Below the pieces are notes generated by a model. It searched no databases. It saw nothing but the letters and a program-made list of their open reading frames with translations, and was not told the DNA's origin. Both the position numbers and the translations under genes were made by a program. From assembly GCA_003864495.1 (NCBI GenBank), contig ML133456.1:1861255-1925254 (forward strand): a stretch of DNA of 64,000 bases. The letters are read 5' to 3'. Origin of the DNA: Nemopilema nomurai. Its lineage: Eukaryota > Cnidaria > Scyphozoa > Rhizostomeae > Rhizostomatidae. Shown one piece after another: positions 1-14,285 of this stretch (position 1 is the stretch's first letter; the number at the start of each line of letters is the position of its first letter).

Positions 1-3000
1 ATAACAGGGGGCTGTCGGATAAGCACAAACCATGCTGTGTGGAATTTCCTTCATGTAAGTGTCTCAAGTCTTTTAGTTGATTTATAATACAATTTTTATA
101 CCTTGCATCTCAAATTGATGCATTAGTGTCAGTTTTTTATATTAAATGTAACGTAGTTGCATTTAAGCAACCAGAAAGCAGTTCTTCTATCGCCGAATAC
201 AAGCTAGAGCTAAAAGTAATTCAAGGCTTTAATCGCCAAAAGAAATCTAGTTAAAATGATGTCGCTTCAAGTTAGCAAGAAACGGATGCAAATAGAAACA
301 ATGAAATGACGCCTCATGACCTGACTTATACACTAAGTAATTTCAGCTGTTTGTAACCTGTGGTATTGAAAATTTTAAAACAGTTTATCTTGAATTTGTC
401 CGCGGATAGATTTTGCCAAACAAGTCAAGTTCTAAACAAAAAATTTTCAGAAAGTTTAAAGCAATGCGCAAACAACTTATGACAAAACACATTGATGCAG
501 TTTTCAATGACATCTTTGCATTCTTAATTTCCTGATTTTCTAGAAATTAAATCGTCCAGAAACGTTAGAAAGAGATTGTTTATTTTGTTGCGTCATCATT
601 TTTACAGTCTGGTGTGTAAAAAAGGAAGATGATTTTAGTTCTATTCTAAACTTGATTGTGGATTTTGCCATTTCTTTGGTTGAGATCTTACTTTCCATTC
701 GCTTCTTGTGGAGAAATTCCATCTTGATGCTCGGTCCCTATTTCATAATAGAGAAGGAAGAATCGTCATTACGTAATGCAACTTTTAGTGTAAAGTACCA
801 AAAGCTAATGGTATCAAAATAAAGGCCTTGAAATTTTACTGTTATGTAAGGGGACTTGGAGGTTATGGTGAGAAGGAGAAAACCCCCTGGAGAAGGTCTA
901 AGAGACGCCTTCTGCCAGGTTGCTTCTAAAAGCATCTTCTCTTCATTGAACGATGCTAAACATTGTGTGCAAACAGGTCATTTCCTTTGGTCCACAGAGA
1001 ATGCAAGGACCGACCTGTCGATTTTGGGCACCTTGTCAAATTTGGAAACAGAATGTTGAAATCAGATCTAATCTGGTATTGGTTTCCAGTTGCCGGTTTT
1101 CTTTATCGTTTATCAATTCTCAAAGAAGTAAGGTTCTGCTTTTCGCGAGACCCTTATCACTTCTATAAATATTACGATTTTATTATCTTCGGCTTTGCAA
1201 CCATCTTTCTGGCTAACTGACTGGTTTTTGCAGTAACTTAGTACTTTATTATGCAATCGCTAAAATCGCGATAAAGCGTTGCCTGATAACGGTTGAGACA
1301 GAAAATGAATGATGAAGCGATAAATTCTTGTACCCAGCAATTGGTTTCAGAGAATATCAGTAGAAATGCATATAAATGGTGTGTCATCAGCTGGTTGTAT
1401 GATCCATAACGTGACAGTGTCGCATTTCTAGGCTTGGTATTCCAATTGGCTAACGGGACATGCCCAGACTTTTTGTCGATAGACCTCTTCTTACTATAAA
1501 CAATTCTAGCACGAACCATCAGCTGTATAGCATTAATTAAATGATCTGGTGATATTTTCAAGGCAATATAGGGATTGACTCGCTCTTTTAGTTGGTAAGC
1601 TCTAGCTAAGAGGCAAGTATAATGACCAAATGAAAACGTATAAATGCCCTTTTCAAACAGTATTTGGTAAATGTATTTGAAATTTTAGAAACGAAAGTTT
1701 GGAGCATTCAGCTGATTTTTATCAATCACATCAACTAAGTTGAATGCTGACTTTAGTGGCCTCCATCGCCCCTCCCTCAACCTTGATAAAAAGTGTTGCC
1801 CAAATTGTTGCAGATTCAATAAACAGTATGGTGACTTCCATGAGGTTTATGTATAGTTCATAAGCGTAAACGTGATTAGATGAAATTTTAGTAAGGTTCT
1901 GGAGGAAGTTTTCATAACAAAGGCACTTGCAAATATTGAATAAGAGTGTTTTTTTCTTAAGCACTAAAATTGAACCTTATTGTAAATGTTATGATAGAAA
2001 AACCGTTTTGAGAAACTATCTTTGAGTACATTGGCAGTTGCTTATGATCTTGCAAGTTTTCCTGGATGAAGTATTTAGGAGCCCACTGAGTTCCATATGA
2101 TCAAGCTATGACATGAAGCCGTCTTCCTTTATCAGATAATTATGATTGAAAGCATTTTGGTATCCATTCAAACAAACTTCCTCGGTTAATAGCTCTTCTG
2201 ACTTTGGGCACCTGTAGGCAAACAATAAGCCCTTTCATGGTTTCTATCCCCATTATAAATTATGTGACAAACTTGCAATAATGGTGACATGCTGCAAAAA
2301 CAATGATTTCGTTTCATTTTCAAAATCATTTCAAAATATCTGAATGGGCTCGTTCAAAATTTAATGGCCTTGCTATAAACTTAAAACTATAAACAACTTA
2401 CAATCATCACTTCGCCAGCCTTTACTCGTTATTTTTCCTGTTAATTACAGCGGCCTTGAAACGGTCTCAAATCAGTATCCCTCACAACACGGAAAAATTT
2501 CTCTAAAATTCAAACGCCATCTTTAAGCACCTTCTTCATAACTATTTCTCGACTTAAAATGCAACAAAAGAAGAAACGTTTGAGTATTATTGCATCCATT
2601 ATTACAAAAGAAATGTTCCCAGAACTTTAAGCGCATTCTGATGCTCCATTTAGAAAAGGACCTAACTCAGTGAATCAGTAATCATGGTTGTATTAATGCG
2701 TGTTTATTTTGTTATGGTGTTTTAAAGTATGGCACTCTCTACTCTCGTGAGAAGTAAAACCTGACTTATTGGCCTAAGTTGCTTCTTTGCATTGCTAAAT
2801 CATTGTAAATCCTCATTTTGTTTTCAATATTGTTTAATGTGAAGGAGAGAGGTTTGGCACCTATGGTCACGATAAATTTGTGCGAAATACAAAACTGAGT
2901 GCAAAGATTGAGGTATCATAAGTACTTGTTATCATGGGGTATCACCCAGCAGCAGGTGCCTTCTTATTCAGGAGGATTGCCACTTTTGCCACCAAGCTTT

Positions 3001-3941
3001 TGTTACTTAAATCCCCCGCTGGAGAGGTAATACTTTATCTAAGATGGTAAACGATTGTTGCGAATGCAGCATAATTCATAAAGCTTGCTAATTCATTCTT
3101 GTGACTCGAAATTACCCTGCACTGTTAGTCGGAGACTGGTGAAGTCTTAAAAAGTTGTAAGCTACTACAGCGAGTTCAGCATCAACGCTTGCGACTTATC
3201 TGTTTGCACAGTTAATGAATTCTTTACAACAACCAATCATAAGCAAAACAAAGTTTCGAAATAAGGAAGACGGCATAAGTATTATGTAGTAAACGTTTTT
3301 ATGGAAAAAGTATTTGTGAACGATGCGCACTGCAGCTATTTGTCGCCTTAACAAATTTTTGTATTAATTATTTATAGAAAAAATTGACTTTACTTTGATT
3401 TAGATTTCATATTTGTAAGAAATGGCTGCATTTTGTTTATTCATTTGTCACTTTCAACTACTTTGTCTTTCAAACTCGGTCCATTACAACTGAATAGTTA
3501 TTCTATAACTTTGCTTTGATAAGAAAGAAAAGTGTGTTTTTTAATCAAACCTAGGGAAGATATATCAAGTAACAATTCATAATGAAATTGATTTCTTCCA
3601 CGTTATCTCATCTGACATTTCGATTTCTCCCTTCCTTACAATATAAAAGATCAGGCAAGTGCATAAGGATTTCAGAGTTTCTAATTTTTCATTTAATTTC
3701 CGCTGAACATATTAACAGTATTATTCATAGCACAATATCCAAAAAGGAAGTTCTCTGTAAGTTGCGCTTTGGCGTAAACAAGATTGCTTTGCTTGATTGC
3801 TCGACCTAGTAATATTTTCCAAGCTTCGTTATTCAACAAACAGTTATTGGTATATTTGCTCAGATGACGAAATAACACCCAGAGAACAGGTTATTTGTGA
3901 CGAAATTTGATGTAGCAGGTTGGACTTTTTAGTCTTCATTG
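1..3941 (+). repeat. Long tandem repeat, unit 1 (near full length)
   Basis: The window opens exactly at the motif ATAACAGGGGGCTGTCGG, which recurs at 3942, 4749, 8212, 12430, 29671, 33784 and 36988 and is used here as the unit boundary. The unit ends with the same run (GTAGCAGGTTGGACTTTTTAG) that precedes every other boundary. Short open frames of 60-107 codons occur on both strands, some kept between units, but they overlap in several frames and none resembles a transposase, reverse transcriptase or other known protein. I see no terminal inverted repeats or long terminal repeats. It behaves as a macrosatellite-like or segmental tandem repeat of unknown origin. Confidence 0.85.
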
Positions 3942-4748
3942 ATAACAGGGGGCTGTCGGATAAGCACAAACCATGCTGTGTGGAATTTTCTTCATGTAAG
4001 TGTCTCAAGTCTTTTAGTTGATTTATAATACAATTTTTATACCTTGCATCTCAAATTGATGCATTAATGTCAGTTTTTTATATTAAATGTAACGTAGTTG
4101 CATTTAAGCAACCAGAAAGCAGTTCTTCTATCGCCGAATACAAGCTAGAGCTAAAAGTAATTCGAGGCTTTAATCGCCAAAAGAAATCTAGTTAAAATGA
4201 TGTCGCTTCAAGTTAGCAAGAAACGGATGCAAATAGAAACAATGAAATGACGCCTCATGACCTGACTTATACGCTAAGTAATTTCAGCTGTTTGTAACCT
4301 GTGGTATTGAAAATTTTAAAACAGTTTATCTTGAATTTGTCCGCGGATAGATTTTGCCAAACAAGTCAAGTTCTAAACAAAAAATTTTCAGAAAGTTTAA
4401 AGCAATGCGCAAACAACTTATGACAAACGATTTCTCCCTTCCTTACAATATAAAAGATCAGGCAAGTGCATAAGGATTTCAGAGTTTCTAATTTTTCATT
4501 TAATTTCCGCTGAACATATTAACAGTATTATTCATAGCACAATATCCAAAAAGGAAGTTCTCTGTAAGTTGCGCTTTGGCGTAAACAAGATTGCTTTGCT
4601 TGATTGCTCGACCTAGTAATATTTTCCAAGCTTCGTTATTCAATAAACAGTTATTGGTATATTCGCTCAGATGACGAAATAACACAAAGAGAACAGGTTA
4701 TTTGTGACGAAATTTGATGTAGCAGGTTGGACTTTTTAGTCTTCATTG
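3942..4748 (+). repeat. Long tandem repeat, internally deleted unit (0.8 kb)
   Basis: It begins like unit 1, but at about 4429 (after GCAAACAACTTATGACAAA) it jumps to the sequence equivalent to about 3628 of unit 1 (CGATTTCTCCCTTCCTTAC). About 3.1 kb of the unit interior is therefore missing. The remaining ends are nearly identical to those of the neighbours. Confidence 0.85.
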
Positions 4749-7700
4749 ATAACAGGGAGCTGTCGGATAAGCACACACCATGCTGTGTGGAATTTTCTTC
4801 ATGTAAGTGTCTCAAGTCTTTTAGTTGATTTATAATACAATTTTTATACCTTGCATCTCAAATTGATGCATTAGTGTCAGTTTTTTATATTAAATGTAAC
4901 GTAGTTGCATTTAAGCAACCAGAAAGCAGTTCTTCTATCGCCGAATACAAGCTAGAGCTAAAAGTAATTCGAGGCTTTAATCGCCAAAAGAAATCTAGTT
5001 AAAGTGATGTCGCTTCAAGTTAGCAAAAAAAAAGGAACCAAGAAATGACGCCTCATGACCTGACTTATACACTAAGTAATTTCAGCTGTTTGTAACCTGT
5101 GGTATTGAAAATTTTAAAAAAGTTTATCTTGAATTTGTCCGCGGATAGATTTTGCCAAACAAGTCAAGTTCTAAACAAAAAGTTTTCAGAAAGTTTAAAG
5201 CAATGCGCAAACAACTCATGACAAAACACATTGATGCAGTTTTCAATGACATCTTTGCATTCTTAATTTCCTGATTTTCTAGAAATTAAATCGTCCAGAA
5301 ACGTTAGAAAGAGATTGTTTATTTTGTTGCGTCATCATTTTTACAGTCTGGTGTGTAAAGAGAAAGATGATTTTAGTTCTATTCTAAACTTGATTGGGGA
5401 TTTTGCCATTTCTTTGGTTGAGATCTTACTTTCCATTCGCTTCTTGTGGAGAAATTCCATCTTGATGCTCGGTCCCTATTTCATAATAGAGAAGGAAGAA
5501 TCGTCATTACGTAATGCAACTTTTAGTGTAAAGTACCAAAAGCTAATGGTATCAAAATAAAGGCCTTGAAATTTTACTGTTATGTAAGGGGACTTGGAGG
5601 TTATGGTGAGAAGGAGAAAACCCCCTGGAGAAGGTCTAAGAGACGCCTTCTGCCAGGTTGCTTCTAAAAGCATCTTCTCTTCATTGAACGATGCTAAACA
5701 TTGTGTGCAAACAGGTAATTTCCTTTGGTCCACAGAGAATGCAAGGACCGACCTGTCGATTTTGGGCACCTTGTCAAATTTGGAAACAGAATGTTGAAAT
5801 CAGATCTAATCTGGTATTGGTTTCCAGTTGCCGGTTTTCTTTATCGTTTATCAATTCTCAAAGAAGTAAGGTGCTGCCTTTCGCGAGACCCTTATCACTT
5901 CTATAAATATTACGATTTTATTATCTTCGGCTTTGCAACCATCTTTCTGGCTAACTGACTGGTTTTTGCAGTAACTTAGTACTTTATTATGCAATCGCTA
6001 AAATCGCGATAAAGCGTTGCCTGATAACGGTTGAGACAGAAAATGAATGATGAAGCGATAAATTCTTGTACCCAGCAATTGGTTTCAGAGAATATCAGTA
6101 GAAATGCATATAAATGGTGCGTCATCAGCTGGTTGTATGATCCATAACGTGACAGTGTCGCATTTCTAGGCTTGGTATTCCAATTGGCTAACGGGACATG
6201 CCCAGACTTTTTGTCGATAGACCTCATCTTATCATAAACGATTCTAGCACGAACCATCAGCTGTATAGCATTAATTAAATGAACTGGTCGAAAGAGCAAA
6301 GCATGACTTTAGAGGGCCATTGCCTGTCATATTTTCAAGGCAATAAAGGGATAGACTCGCTCTTTTAGTTGGTAAGCTCTAGCTAAGAGGCAAGTATAAT
6401 AACCAAATGAAAACTTATAAGTGCCCTTTCCAAACAGTACTTGGTAAATGTATTTGAAATTTTAGAAACGAAAGATTGGAGCATTCAGCTGATTTTTATC
6501 AGTCACATCATCTAAGTTGAATGCTGACTTTAGTGGCCTACATCGCCCCTCCCTCAACCTTGATAAAAAGTGTTGCCCAAATTGTTGCAGATTCAATAAA
6601 CAGTATGGTGACTTCCATGAGGTTTATGTATAGTTCATAAGCGTAAACGTGATTAGATGAAATTTTAGTAAGGGTCTGGAGGAAGTTTTCATAACAAAGG
6701 CACTTGCAAATATTGAATAAGAGTGTTTTTTTCTTAAGCACTAAAATTGAACCTCCTTGTAAATGTTATGATAAAAAAACCGTTTTGAGAAACTATCTTT
6801 GAGCAATTGGCAGTTGCTTATGATCTTGCAAGTTTTCCTGGATGAAGTATTTAGAAGCCCACTGAGTTCCATATGATCAAGCTATGACATGAAGCCGTCT
6901 TCCTTTATCAGATAATTAAGATTGAAAGCATTTTGGTATCGATTCAAACAAACTTCCTCGGTTAATAGCTCTTCTGACTTTGGGCACCTGTAAGCCTTTT
7001 CATGGTTTCTAGTGCAATTATGAATTAGTTTACAAATTTGCAATAATGGTAACATTCTGCAATAACAAAAATTTTGTTCCAATTTCAAAATCATTTAAAA
7101 ATATCCGAATGGGCTCATTAAAAATTTAATTGCCATGCTATAAACTTAAATCTAGAAACAACTCACAATCATCAATTCGCCAGCTTTAGCTTGTTATTTT
7201 TTTTCCTTAATAACAGCGGTCTTAAAACGGCCTAAAATCAGTATCCCACACAACACGGCAAATTTCTCTAAAATTCATGCGCCATTTTGTATCATTCAAA
7301 GTTCAGAGTAAACATATTAGATTAAATCTTACGAAGAAGATTGCGAAAAATGAAGCCTGATAAAAACATGAAGAGGACGAGAACTGCACTGTTATGTGTG
7401 TCATCCGTCCATCAATGGTACCAAAGTTAACTGGAACCATTAGTCACATCCAATGGACACCTGTTGTAAAACGCGCTAGCACTCTTTTTCAATTTCTCCT
7501 TTGTCAATCACCATTCTGCCATCTCAGACCTTCGACCCGAGCCAATTTGAAACAGAGCACCACCTAATCTATCTTTCAGCACGAAGTCTTTCCTGTTTTT
7601 GAGAAATTCGCACGTTTCTCTGATCTGACCCTATCCATCTTTAAGCACCTTCTTCATAACTATTTCTCGACTTAAAATGCAACAAAAGAAGAAACGTTTG

Positions 7701-8211
7701 AGTATGGTTGCATCCATTATTACAAAAGAAATGTTCCCAGAACTTTAAGCGCATTCTGATGCTCCACTTAGAAAAGGACTTAACTCAGTGAATCAGTAAT
7801 CATGGTTGTATTAATTTGTGTTTATTTTGTTATGGTGTTTTAAAGTATGGCACTCTCTACTCTTGTGCTGAATTAAACCTGACTTATAGGCCTATGTTGC
7901 TTCTATGCATTCCCAAATCATTGTAAATCCTCACCTTGTTTTCAATACTGTGGAACGAGGTTTGGCACCTATGGTCACGATAAATTTGTGCCTAATACAA
8001 AACTGAGTGCGAAAATTGAGGTATCATAAGTACTTGTTATCATGGGGTTTTACCCAGCAGCAGGTGCCTGTCGACCTAGTAGTATTTACCAAGCTTCATT
8101 ATTTAATAAACATTTATTGGTATACTTGCTCAGATGACGAAATAACACCCAGAGAACAGGTTATTTGTGACGGCATTTGATGTAGCAGGTTGGACTTTTT
8201 AGTCTTCATTG
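4749..8211 (+). repeat. Long tandem repeat, unit 2 (3.46 kb)
   Basis: Same unit as at position 1. It has a private A-rich change near 5025 (run of nine A) that is shared only with the next unit. A deletion near 8066 joins CAGCAGGTGCCTG directly to TCGACCTAGTAGTATT, removing the segment equivalent to about 2970-3800 of unit 1. The same junction is found in the unit ending at 36987, so the two units share ancestry. Confidence 0.85.
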
Positions 8212-11200
8212 ATAACAGGGAGCTGTCGGATAAGCACACACCATGCTGTGTGGAATTTTCTTCATGTAAGTGTCTCAAGTCTTTTAGTTGATTTATAATA
8301 CAATTTTTATACCTTGCATCTCAAATTGATGCATTAGTGTCAGTTTTTATATTAAATGTAACGTAGTTGCATTTAAGCAACCAGAAAGCAGTTCTTCTAT
8401 CGCCGAATACAAGCTAGAGCTAAAAGTAATTCGAGGCTTTAATCGCCAAAAGAAATCTAGTTAAAGTGATGTCGCTTCAAGTTAGCAAAAAAAAAGGAAC
8501 CAAGAAATGACGCCTCATGACCTGACTTATACACTAAGTAATTTCAGCTGTTTGTAACCTGTGGTATTGAAAATTTTAAAAAAGTTTATCTTGAATTTGT
8601 CCGCGGATAGATTTTGCCAAACAAGTCAAGTTCTAAACAAAAAGTTTTCAGAAAGTTTAAAGCAATGCGCAAACAACTTATGACAAAACACATTGATGCA
8701 GTTTTCAATGACATCTTTGCATTCTTAATTTCCTGATTTTCTAGAAATTAAATCGTCCAGAAACGTTAGAAAGAGATTGTTTATTTTGTTGCGTCATCAT
8801 TTTTACAGTCTGGTGTGTAAAGAGAAAGATGATTTTAGTTCTATTCTAAACTTGATTGGGGATTTTGCCATTTCTTTGGTTGAGATCTTACTTTCCATTC
8901 GCTTCTTGTGGAGAAATTCCATCTTGATGCTCGGTCCCTATTTCATAATAGAGAAGGAAGAATCGTCATTACGTAATGCAACTTTTAGTGTAAAGTACCA
9001 AAAGCTAATGGTATCAAAATAAAGGCCTTGAAATTTTACTGTTATGTAAGGGGACTTGGAGGTTATGGTGAGAAGGAGAAAACCCCCTGGAGAAGGTCTA
9101 AGAGACGCCTTCTGCCAGGTTGCTTCTAAAAGCATCTTCTCTTCATTGAACGATGCTAAACATTGTGTGCAAACAGGTCATTTCCTTTGGTCCACAGAGA
9201 ATGCAAGGACCGACCTGTCGATTTTGGGCACCTTGTCAAATTTGGAAACAGAATGTTGAAATCAGATCTAATCTGGTATTGGTTTCCAGTTGCCGGTTTT
9301 CTTTATCGTTTATCAATTCTCAAAGAAGTAAGGTGCTGCCTTTCGCGAGACCCTTATCACTTCTATAAATATTACGATTTTATTATCTTCGGCTTTGCAA
9401 CCATCTTTCTGGCTAACTGACTGGTTTTTGCAGTAACTTAGTACTTTATTATGCAATCGCTAAAATCGCGATAAAGCGTTGCCTGATAACGGTTGAGACA
9501 GAAAATGAATGATGAAGCGATAAATTCTTGTACCCAGCAATTGGTTTCAGAGAATATCAGTAGAAATGCATATAAATGGTGCGTCATCAGCTGGTTGTAT
9601 GATCCATAACGTGACAGTGTCGCATTTCTAGGCTTGGTATTCCAATTGGCTAACGGGACATGCCCAGACTTTTTGTCGATAGACCTCATCTTATCATAAA
9701 CGATTCTAGCACGAACCATCAGCTGTATAGCATTAATTAAATGATCTGGTTGAAAGAGCAAAGCATGACTTTAGAGGGCCATCGTCTGTCATAATTTCAA
9801 GGCAATAAAGGGATAGACTCGCTCTTTTAGTTGGTAAGCTCTAGCTAAGAGGCAAGTATAATAACCAAATGAAAACTTATAAGTGCCCTTTCCAAACAGT
9901 ACTTGGTAAATTTATTTGAAATTTTAGAAACGAAAGATTGGAGCATTCAGCTGATTTTTATCAGTCACATCAACTAAGTTGAATGCTGACTTTAGTGGCC
10001 TACATCGCCCCTCCCTCAACCTTGATAAAAAGTGTTGCCCAAATTGTTGCAGATTCAATAAACAGTATGGTGACTTCCATGAGGTTTATGTATAGTTCAT
10101 AAGCGTAAACGTGATTAGATGAAATTTTAGTAAGGGTCTGGAGGAAGTTTTCATAACAAAGGCACTTGCAAATATTGAATAAGAGTGTTGTTTTCTTAAG
10201 CACTAAAATTGAACCTCCTTGTAAATGTTATGATAAAAAAACCGTTTTGAGAAACTATCTTTGAGCAATTGGCAGTTGCTTATGATCTTGCAAGTTTTCC
10301 TGGATGAAGTATTTAGAAGCCCACTGAGTTCCATATGATCAAGCTATGACATGAAGCCGTCTTCCTATATCAGATAATTATGATTGAAAGCATTTTGGTA
10401 TCGATTCAAACAAACTTCCTCGGTTAATAGCTCTTCTGACTTTGGGCACCTGTAAGCCTTTTCATGGTTTCTAGTGCAATTATGAATTAGTTTACAAATT
10501 TGCAATAATGGTAACATTCTGCAATAACAAAAATTTTGTTCCAATTTCAAAATCATTTAAAAGTATCCAAATGGGCTCATTGAAAATTTAATTGCCATGC
10601 TATAAACTTAAATCTAGAAACAACTTACAATCATCAATTCGCCAGCTTTAGCTTGTTTTTTTTTTCTTAATAACAGCGGTCTTAAAACGGCCTAAAATCA
10701 GTATCCCACACAACACGGCAAATTTCTCTAAAATTCATGCGCCATTTTGTATCATTCAAAGTTCAGAGTAAACATATTAGATTAAATCTTACGAAGAAGG
10801 TTGCGAAAAATGAAGCCTGATAAAAACATGAAGATGACAAGAACTGCACTGTTATGTGTGTCATCCATCCATCAATGGTACCAAAGTTAACTGGAACCAT
10901 TAGTCACATCCAATGGACACGTGTTGTAAAACGCGGTAGCAATCTTTTCCAATTTCTCCTTTGTAAATCACCATTCTGCCGTCTCAGATCTTCGACCCGA
11001 GCCAATTTGAAACAGAGCACCACCTAATCTACCTTTCAGCACGAAGTCTTTCCTGTTTTTGAGAAATTCGCACGTTTCTCTAATCTGACCCTATCCATCT
11101 TTAAGCACCTTCTTCGTAACTATTTCTCGACTTAAAATGCAACGAAAGAAGAAACGTTTGAGTATGGTTGCATCCATTATTACAAAAGAAATGTTCCCAG

Positions 11201-12429
11201 AACTTTAAGCGCATGCCCATGCTACACTTAGAAAAGGACTTAACTCAGTGAATCAGTAAGCAAGGTTCTATTAATTTGTGTTTATTTTGTTACGGTGTTT
11301 TAAAGTATCGCACTCTCTACTCTTGTGCTGAATTAAACCTAACTTATAGGCCTATGTTGCTTCTATGCATTCCCAAATCATTGTAAATTCTCACCTTGTT
11401 TTCAATACTGTGGAACGAGGTTTGGCACCTATGGTCACGATAAATTTGTGCGAAATGCAAAACTGAGTGCGAAAATTGAGGTATCATAAGTACTTGTTAT
11501 CATGGGGTATCACCCAGCAGCAGGTGCCTTCTTATTCAAGAGGATTGCCACTATTGCCACCAAGCTTTTGTTACTTAAATCCCCCGCTGGAGAGGTAATA
11601 CTTTATCTAAGATGGTAAACGATTGTTGCGAATGCAGCATAATTCATAAAGCTTGCTAATTCATTCTTGTGACTCGAAATTGGAGACTGGAGATGTCTTA
11701 AAAAGTTGTAAGCTACTACAGCGAGTTCAGCATCAACGCTTGCGACTTATCTGTCTGCACAGTTAGTGAATTCTTTACAACAACCATATCATAAGCAAAA
11801 CAAAGTTTCGAAATAAGGAAGACGGCACGTATTATGTAGTAAACGTTTTTATGGAAAAAGTATTTGTGAACGATGCGCACTGCAGCTATTTGTCACCTTA
11901 ACAAATCTTTGTATTAATTATTTATAGAAAAAATTGACTTTACTTTGATTTAGATTTCATATTTGTAAGAAATGGCTGCATTTTGTTTATTCATTTGTCA
12001 CTTTCAACTACTTTGTCTTTCAAACTCGGTCCATTACAACTGAATAGTTATTCTATAACTGTGCTTTGATAAGAAAGAAAAGTGTGTTTTTTAATCAAAC
12101 CTAAGGAAGATATATCAAGTAACAATTCATAATGAAATTGATTCTCTTCCACGTTATCTCATCTGACATTTCGATTTCTCCCTTCCTTACAATATAAAAG
12201 ATCAGGCAAGTGCATAAGGATTTCAGAGTTTCTAATTTTTCATTTAATTTCCGCTGAACATATTAACAGTATTATTCATAGCACAATATCCAAAAAGGAA
12301 GTTCTCTGTAAGTTGCGCTTTGGCGTAAACAAGATTGCTTTGCTTGATTGCTCGACGAAATAACACAAAGAGAACAGGTAATTTGTGACGACATTTGATG
12401 TAGCAGGTTGGACTTTTTAGTCTTCATTG
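8212..12429 (+). repeat. Long tandem repeat, unit 3 (full length, 4.2 kb)
   Basis: This is the longest unit and best represents the full repeat. It shares the A-run variant near 8490 with unit 2. It ends near 12355-12429 with a small deletion between the CTCGACG motif and the terminal AGAGAACAGG block. A 107-codon minus-strand frame (9438-9761) is also open in units 1 and 2. I regard it as incidental because overlapping frames on the other strand are equally open. Confidence 0.85.
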
Positions 12430-13900
12430 ATAACAGGGGGCTGTCGGATAAGCACACACCATGCTGTGTGGAATTTTCTTCATGTAAGTGTGTCAAGCAT
12501 TTTAGTTGATATATAATGCAATTTTTATACCTTGCATTTCGAATTAATCAATTCAGTGTCAGTTTTCTCATATTAAATGTAACTTAGTTAAATTTTAGCA
12601 ACCACAAAACAGTTCTTCTATTGCAAAAAATGGCTACATTTGACACTTCCTAGAGCTAAACACTATTCGAGGCTTTAATCGCCAAAAGATATCTCATTAA
12701 AATGATGTCCCTTCAAGTTAGCAAGGAACAGATGGAAATAGAAAGAATGAAATGACGCCTCAACACTTGAATTATACACTTCGTAATTTCAGCATTCAAG
12801 GCTTTAAATATGAAGGAATTAAATCTCGCTACATGTCTGAAACCGGTGATATTGAAAAACTTCGGAACTTTGAGTAAACTTATTCGCACATCGAGAGCTC
12901 AAAATGTCTCGAGAGACTTATTAAAAAGAAGTTTATCTTGCATTTGTCTGCGGATAGATTTTGCCAAACAAGTCAAGTTCTAAACAAACAATTTTCAGAA
13001 CGTTTAAAGCAATGCGCAAACAACTTATGACAAAACATATTGTTGCAGTTTTCAATGACCTCTTTGCATTCTTAATTTCCTGATTTTCTAGAAATTAAAT
13101 CGTCCAGAAACGTTAGAAAGAGATTGTTTATTTTGTTGCGTCATCATTTTTACAGTCTGGTGTGTAAAAGAGAAGATGATTTTAGTTCTATTCTAATCTT
13201 GATTGGGGATTTTGCCATTTCTTTGGTTGAGATCTTACTTTCCATTCGCTTCTTGTGGAGAAATTCCATCTTGATGCTCGGTCCCTATTTCATAATAGAG
13301 AAGAAACAATCGACATTACGTAATGCAACTTTTAGTGTAAAGTACCAAAAGCTAATGGTATCAAAATAAAGGCCTTGAATATTTTACTGTTATGTAAGGG
13401 GACTTGGACGTTATGGTGAGAAAGAGAAAACATCCTGGAGTAGGCTTACGAGACGCCTGCTGTCAGGTTCCTTCTAAAAGAATCTTCTCTTCATTGAACG
13501 ATGCTAAACATTGTGTGCAAACAGGTCATTTCCTTTGGTCCACAGAGAATGCAAGGACCGACCTGTCGATTTTGGGCACCTTGTCAAATTTGGAAACAGA
13601 ATGTTGAAATCAGATCTAATCTGGTATTGGTTTCCAGTTGCCGGTTTTCTTTATCGTTTATCAACTCTCAAAGAAGGTGCTGCCTTTCGCGGGACCCTTA
13701 TCACTGCTATAAATATCACGATTTTATTATCTTCGGCTTTGCAACCATCTTTCTGGCTAACTGACTTGTTTTTGCAGTACCTTAGTACTGTATTATGTAT
13801 TAAGAATATCTGAATGGGCTCGTTCAAAATGTAATGGCCATGCTATGAACTTAAAACTATAAACAACTTACAATAACAATCACTTCGCCAGCCTTTACTT
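12430..13900 (+). repeat. Long tandem repeat, truncated and diverged unit 4
   Basis: It starts at the unit boundary but is more diverged than units 1-3. It matches the unit until about 13800, then jumps from the equivalent of unit-1 position 1250 to about 2335 (TATCTGAATGGGCTCG) and stops at CGCCAGCCTTTACTTG near 13900. Its 3' part (from about 13302) is included in the large segmental duplication and recurs at 38823-39420. Confidence 0.75.
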
Positions 13901-14278
13901 GTCCATATGTAGCTTGGAAAGACATCTCTTCTTGCGATTCCGATATGGAGCATTGCATTGTAAGTGCTTGCACAATGGCACAAATAGCTAGGCAGTGAAA
14001 GAAAATACAGCAAGTGAATTAATGGCAGTTGGGCTAGAGTCTTCTCCAGGTCGAGGTATCTATGCGTGAAAGATCTTCCTCGCATTCCGTTAGACCATAG
14101 AATTTCCATGTTTCAATTAAGGAGACAATTTGTACATTATTCATGAAGCAAATTCAGTGACTTAGAAGTGCCTGACGCCATTTGATAAAAATATTATCGT
14201 GTGTAGAATGTTTTACTCAGAGCTATTAAGTAACAAAATTAAACTGATTGGCTTGTTCATTTTTCTCTTTATGTTTAG
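13900..14278. other. Upstream region of PAN/EGF gene a1
   Basis: This is the non-repeat sequence between the array and the first PAN exon. A minus-strand open frame of 88 codons (13843-14109) exists, but its start is lost in the duplicate and it resembles nothing known. The TTTATGTTTAG at 14268-14278 is a possible splice acceptor, so an untranslated 5' exon may lie here. Confidence 0.4.
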
Positions 14279-14285
14279 AAGCTCA

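Noticed and set aside
8777..9022. An 81-codon plus-strand hydrophobic frame in the repeat units
   Set aside because: It is interrupted in unit 1 and altered in unit 4, and the hydrophobic look follows from AT-rich DNA. No start context or similarity supports it.
9438..9761. A 107-codon minus-strand frame kept in several repeat units (also 1238-1561 and 5976-6299)
   Set aside because: Overlapping frames on the opposite strand are equally open, the N-terminus changes between units, and no domain or similarity is visible. Near-identical units keep chance frames open.
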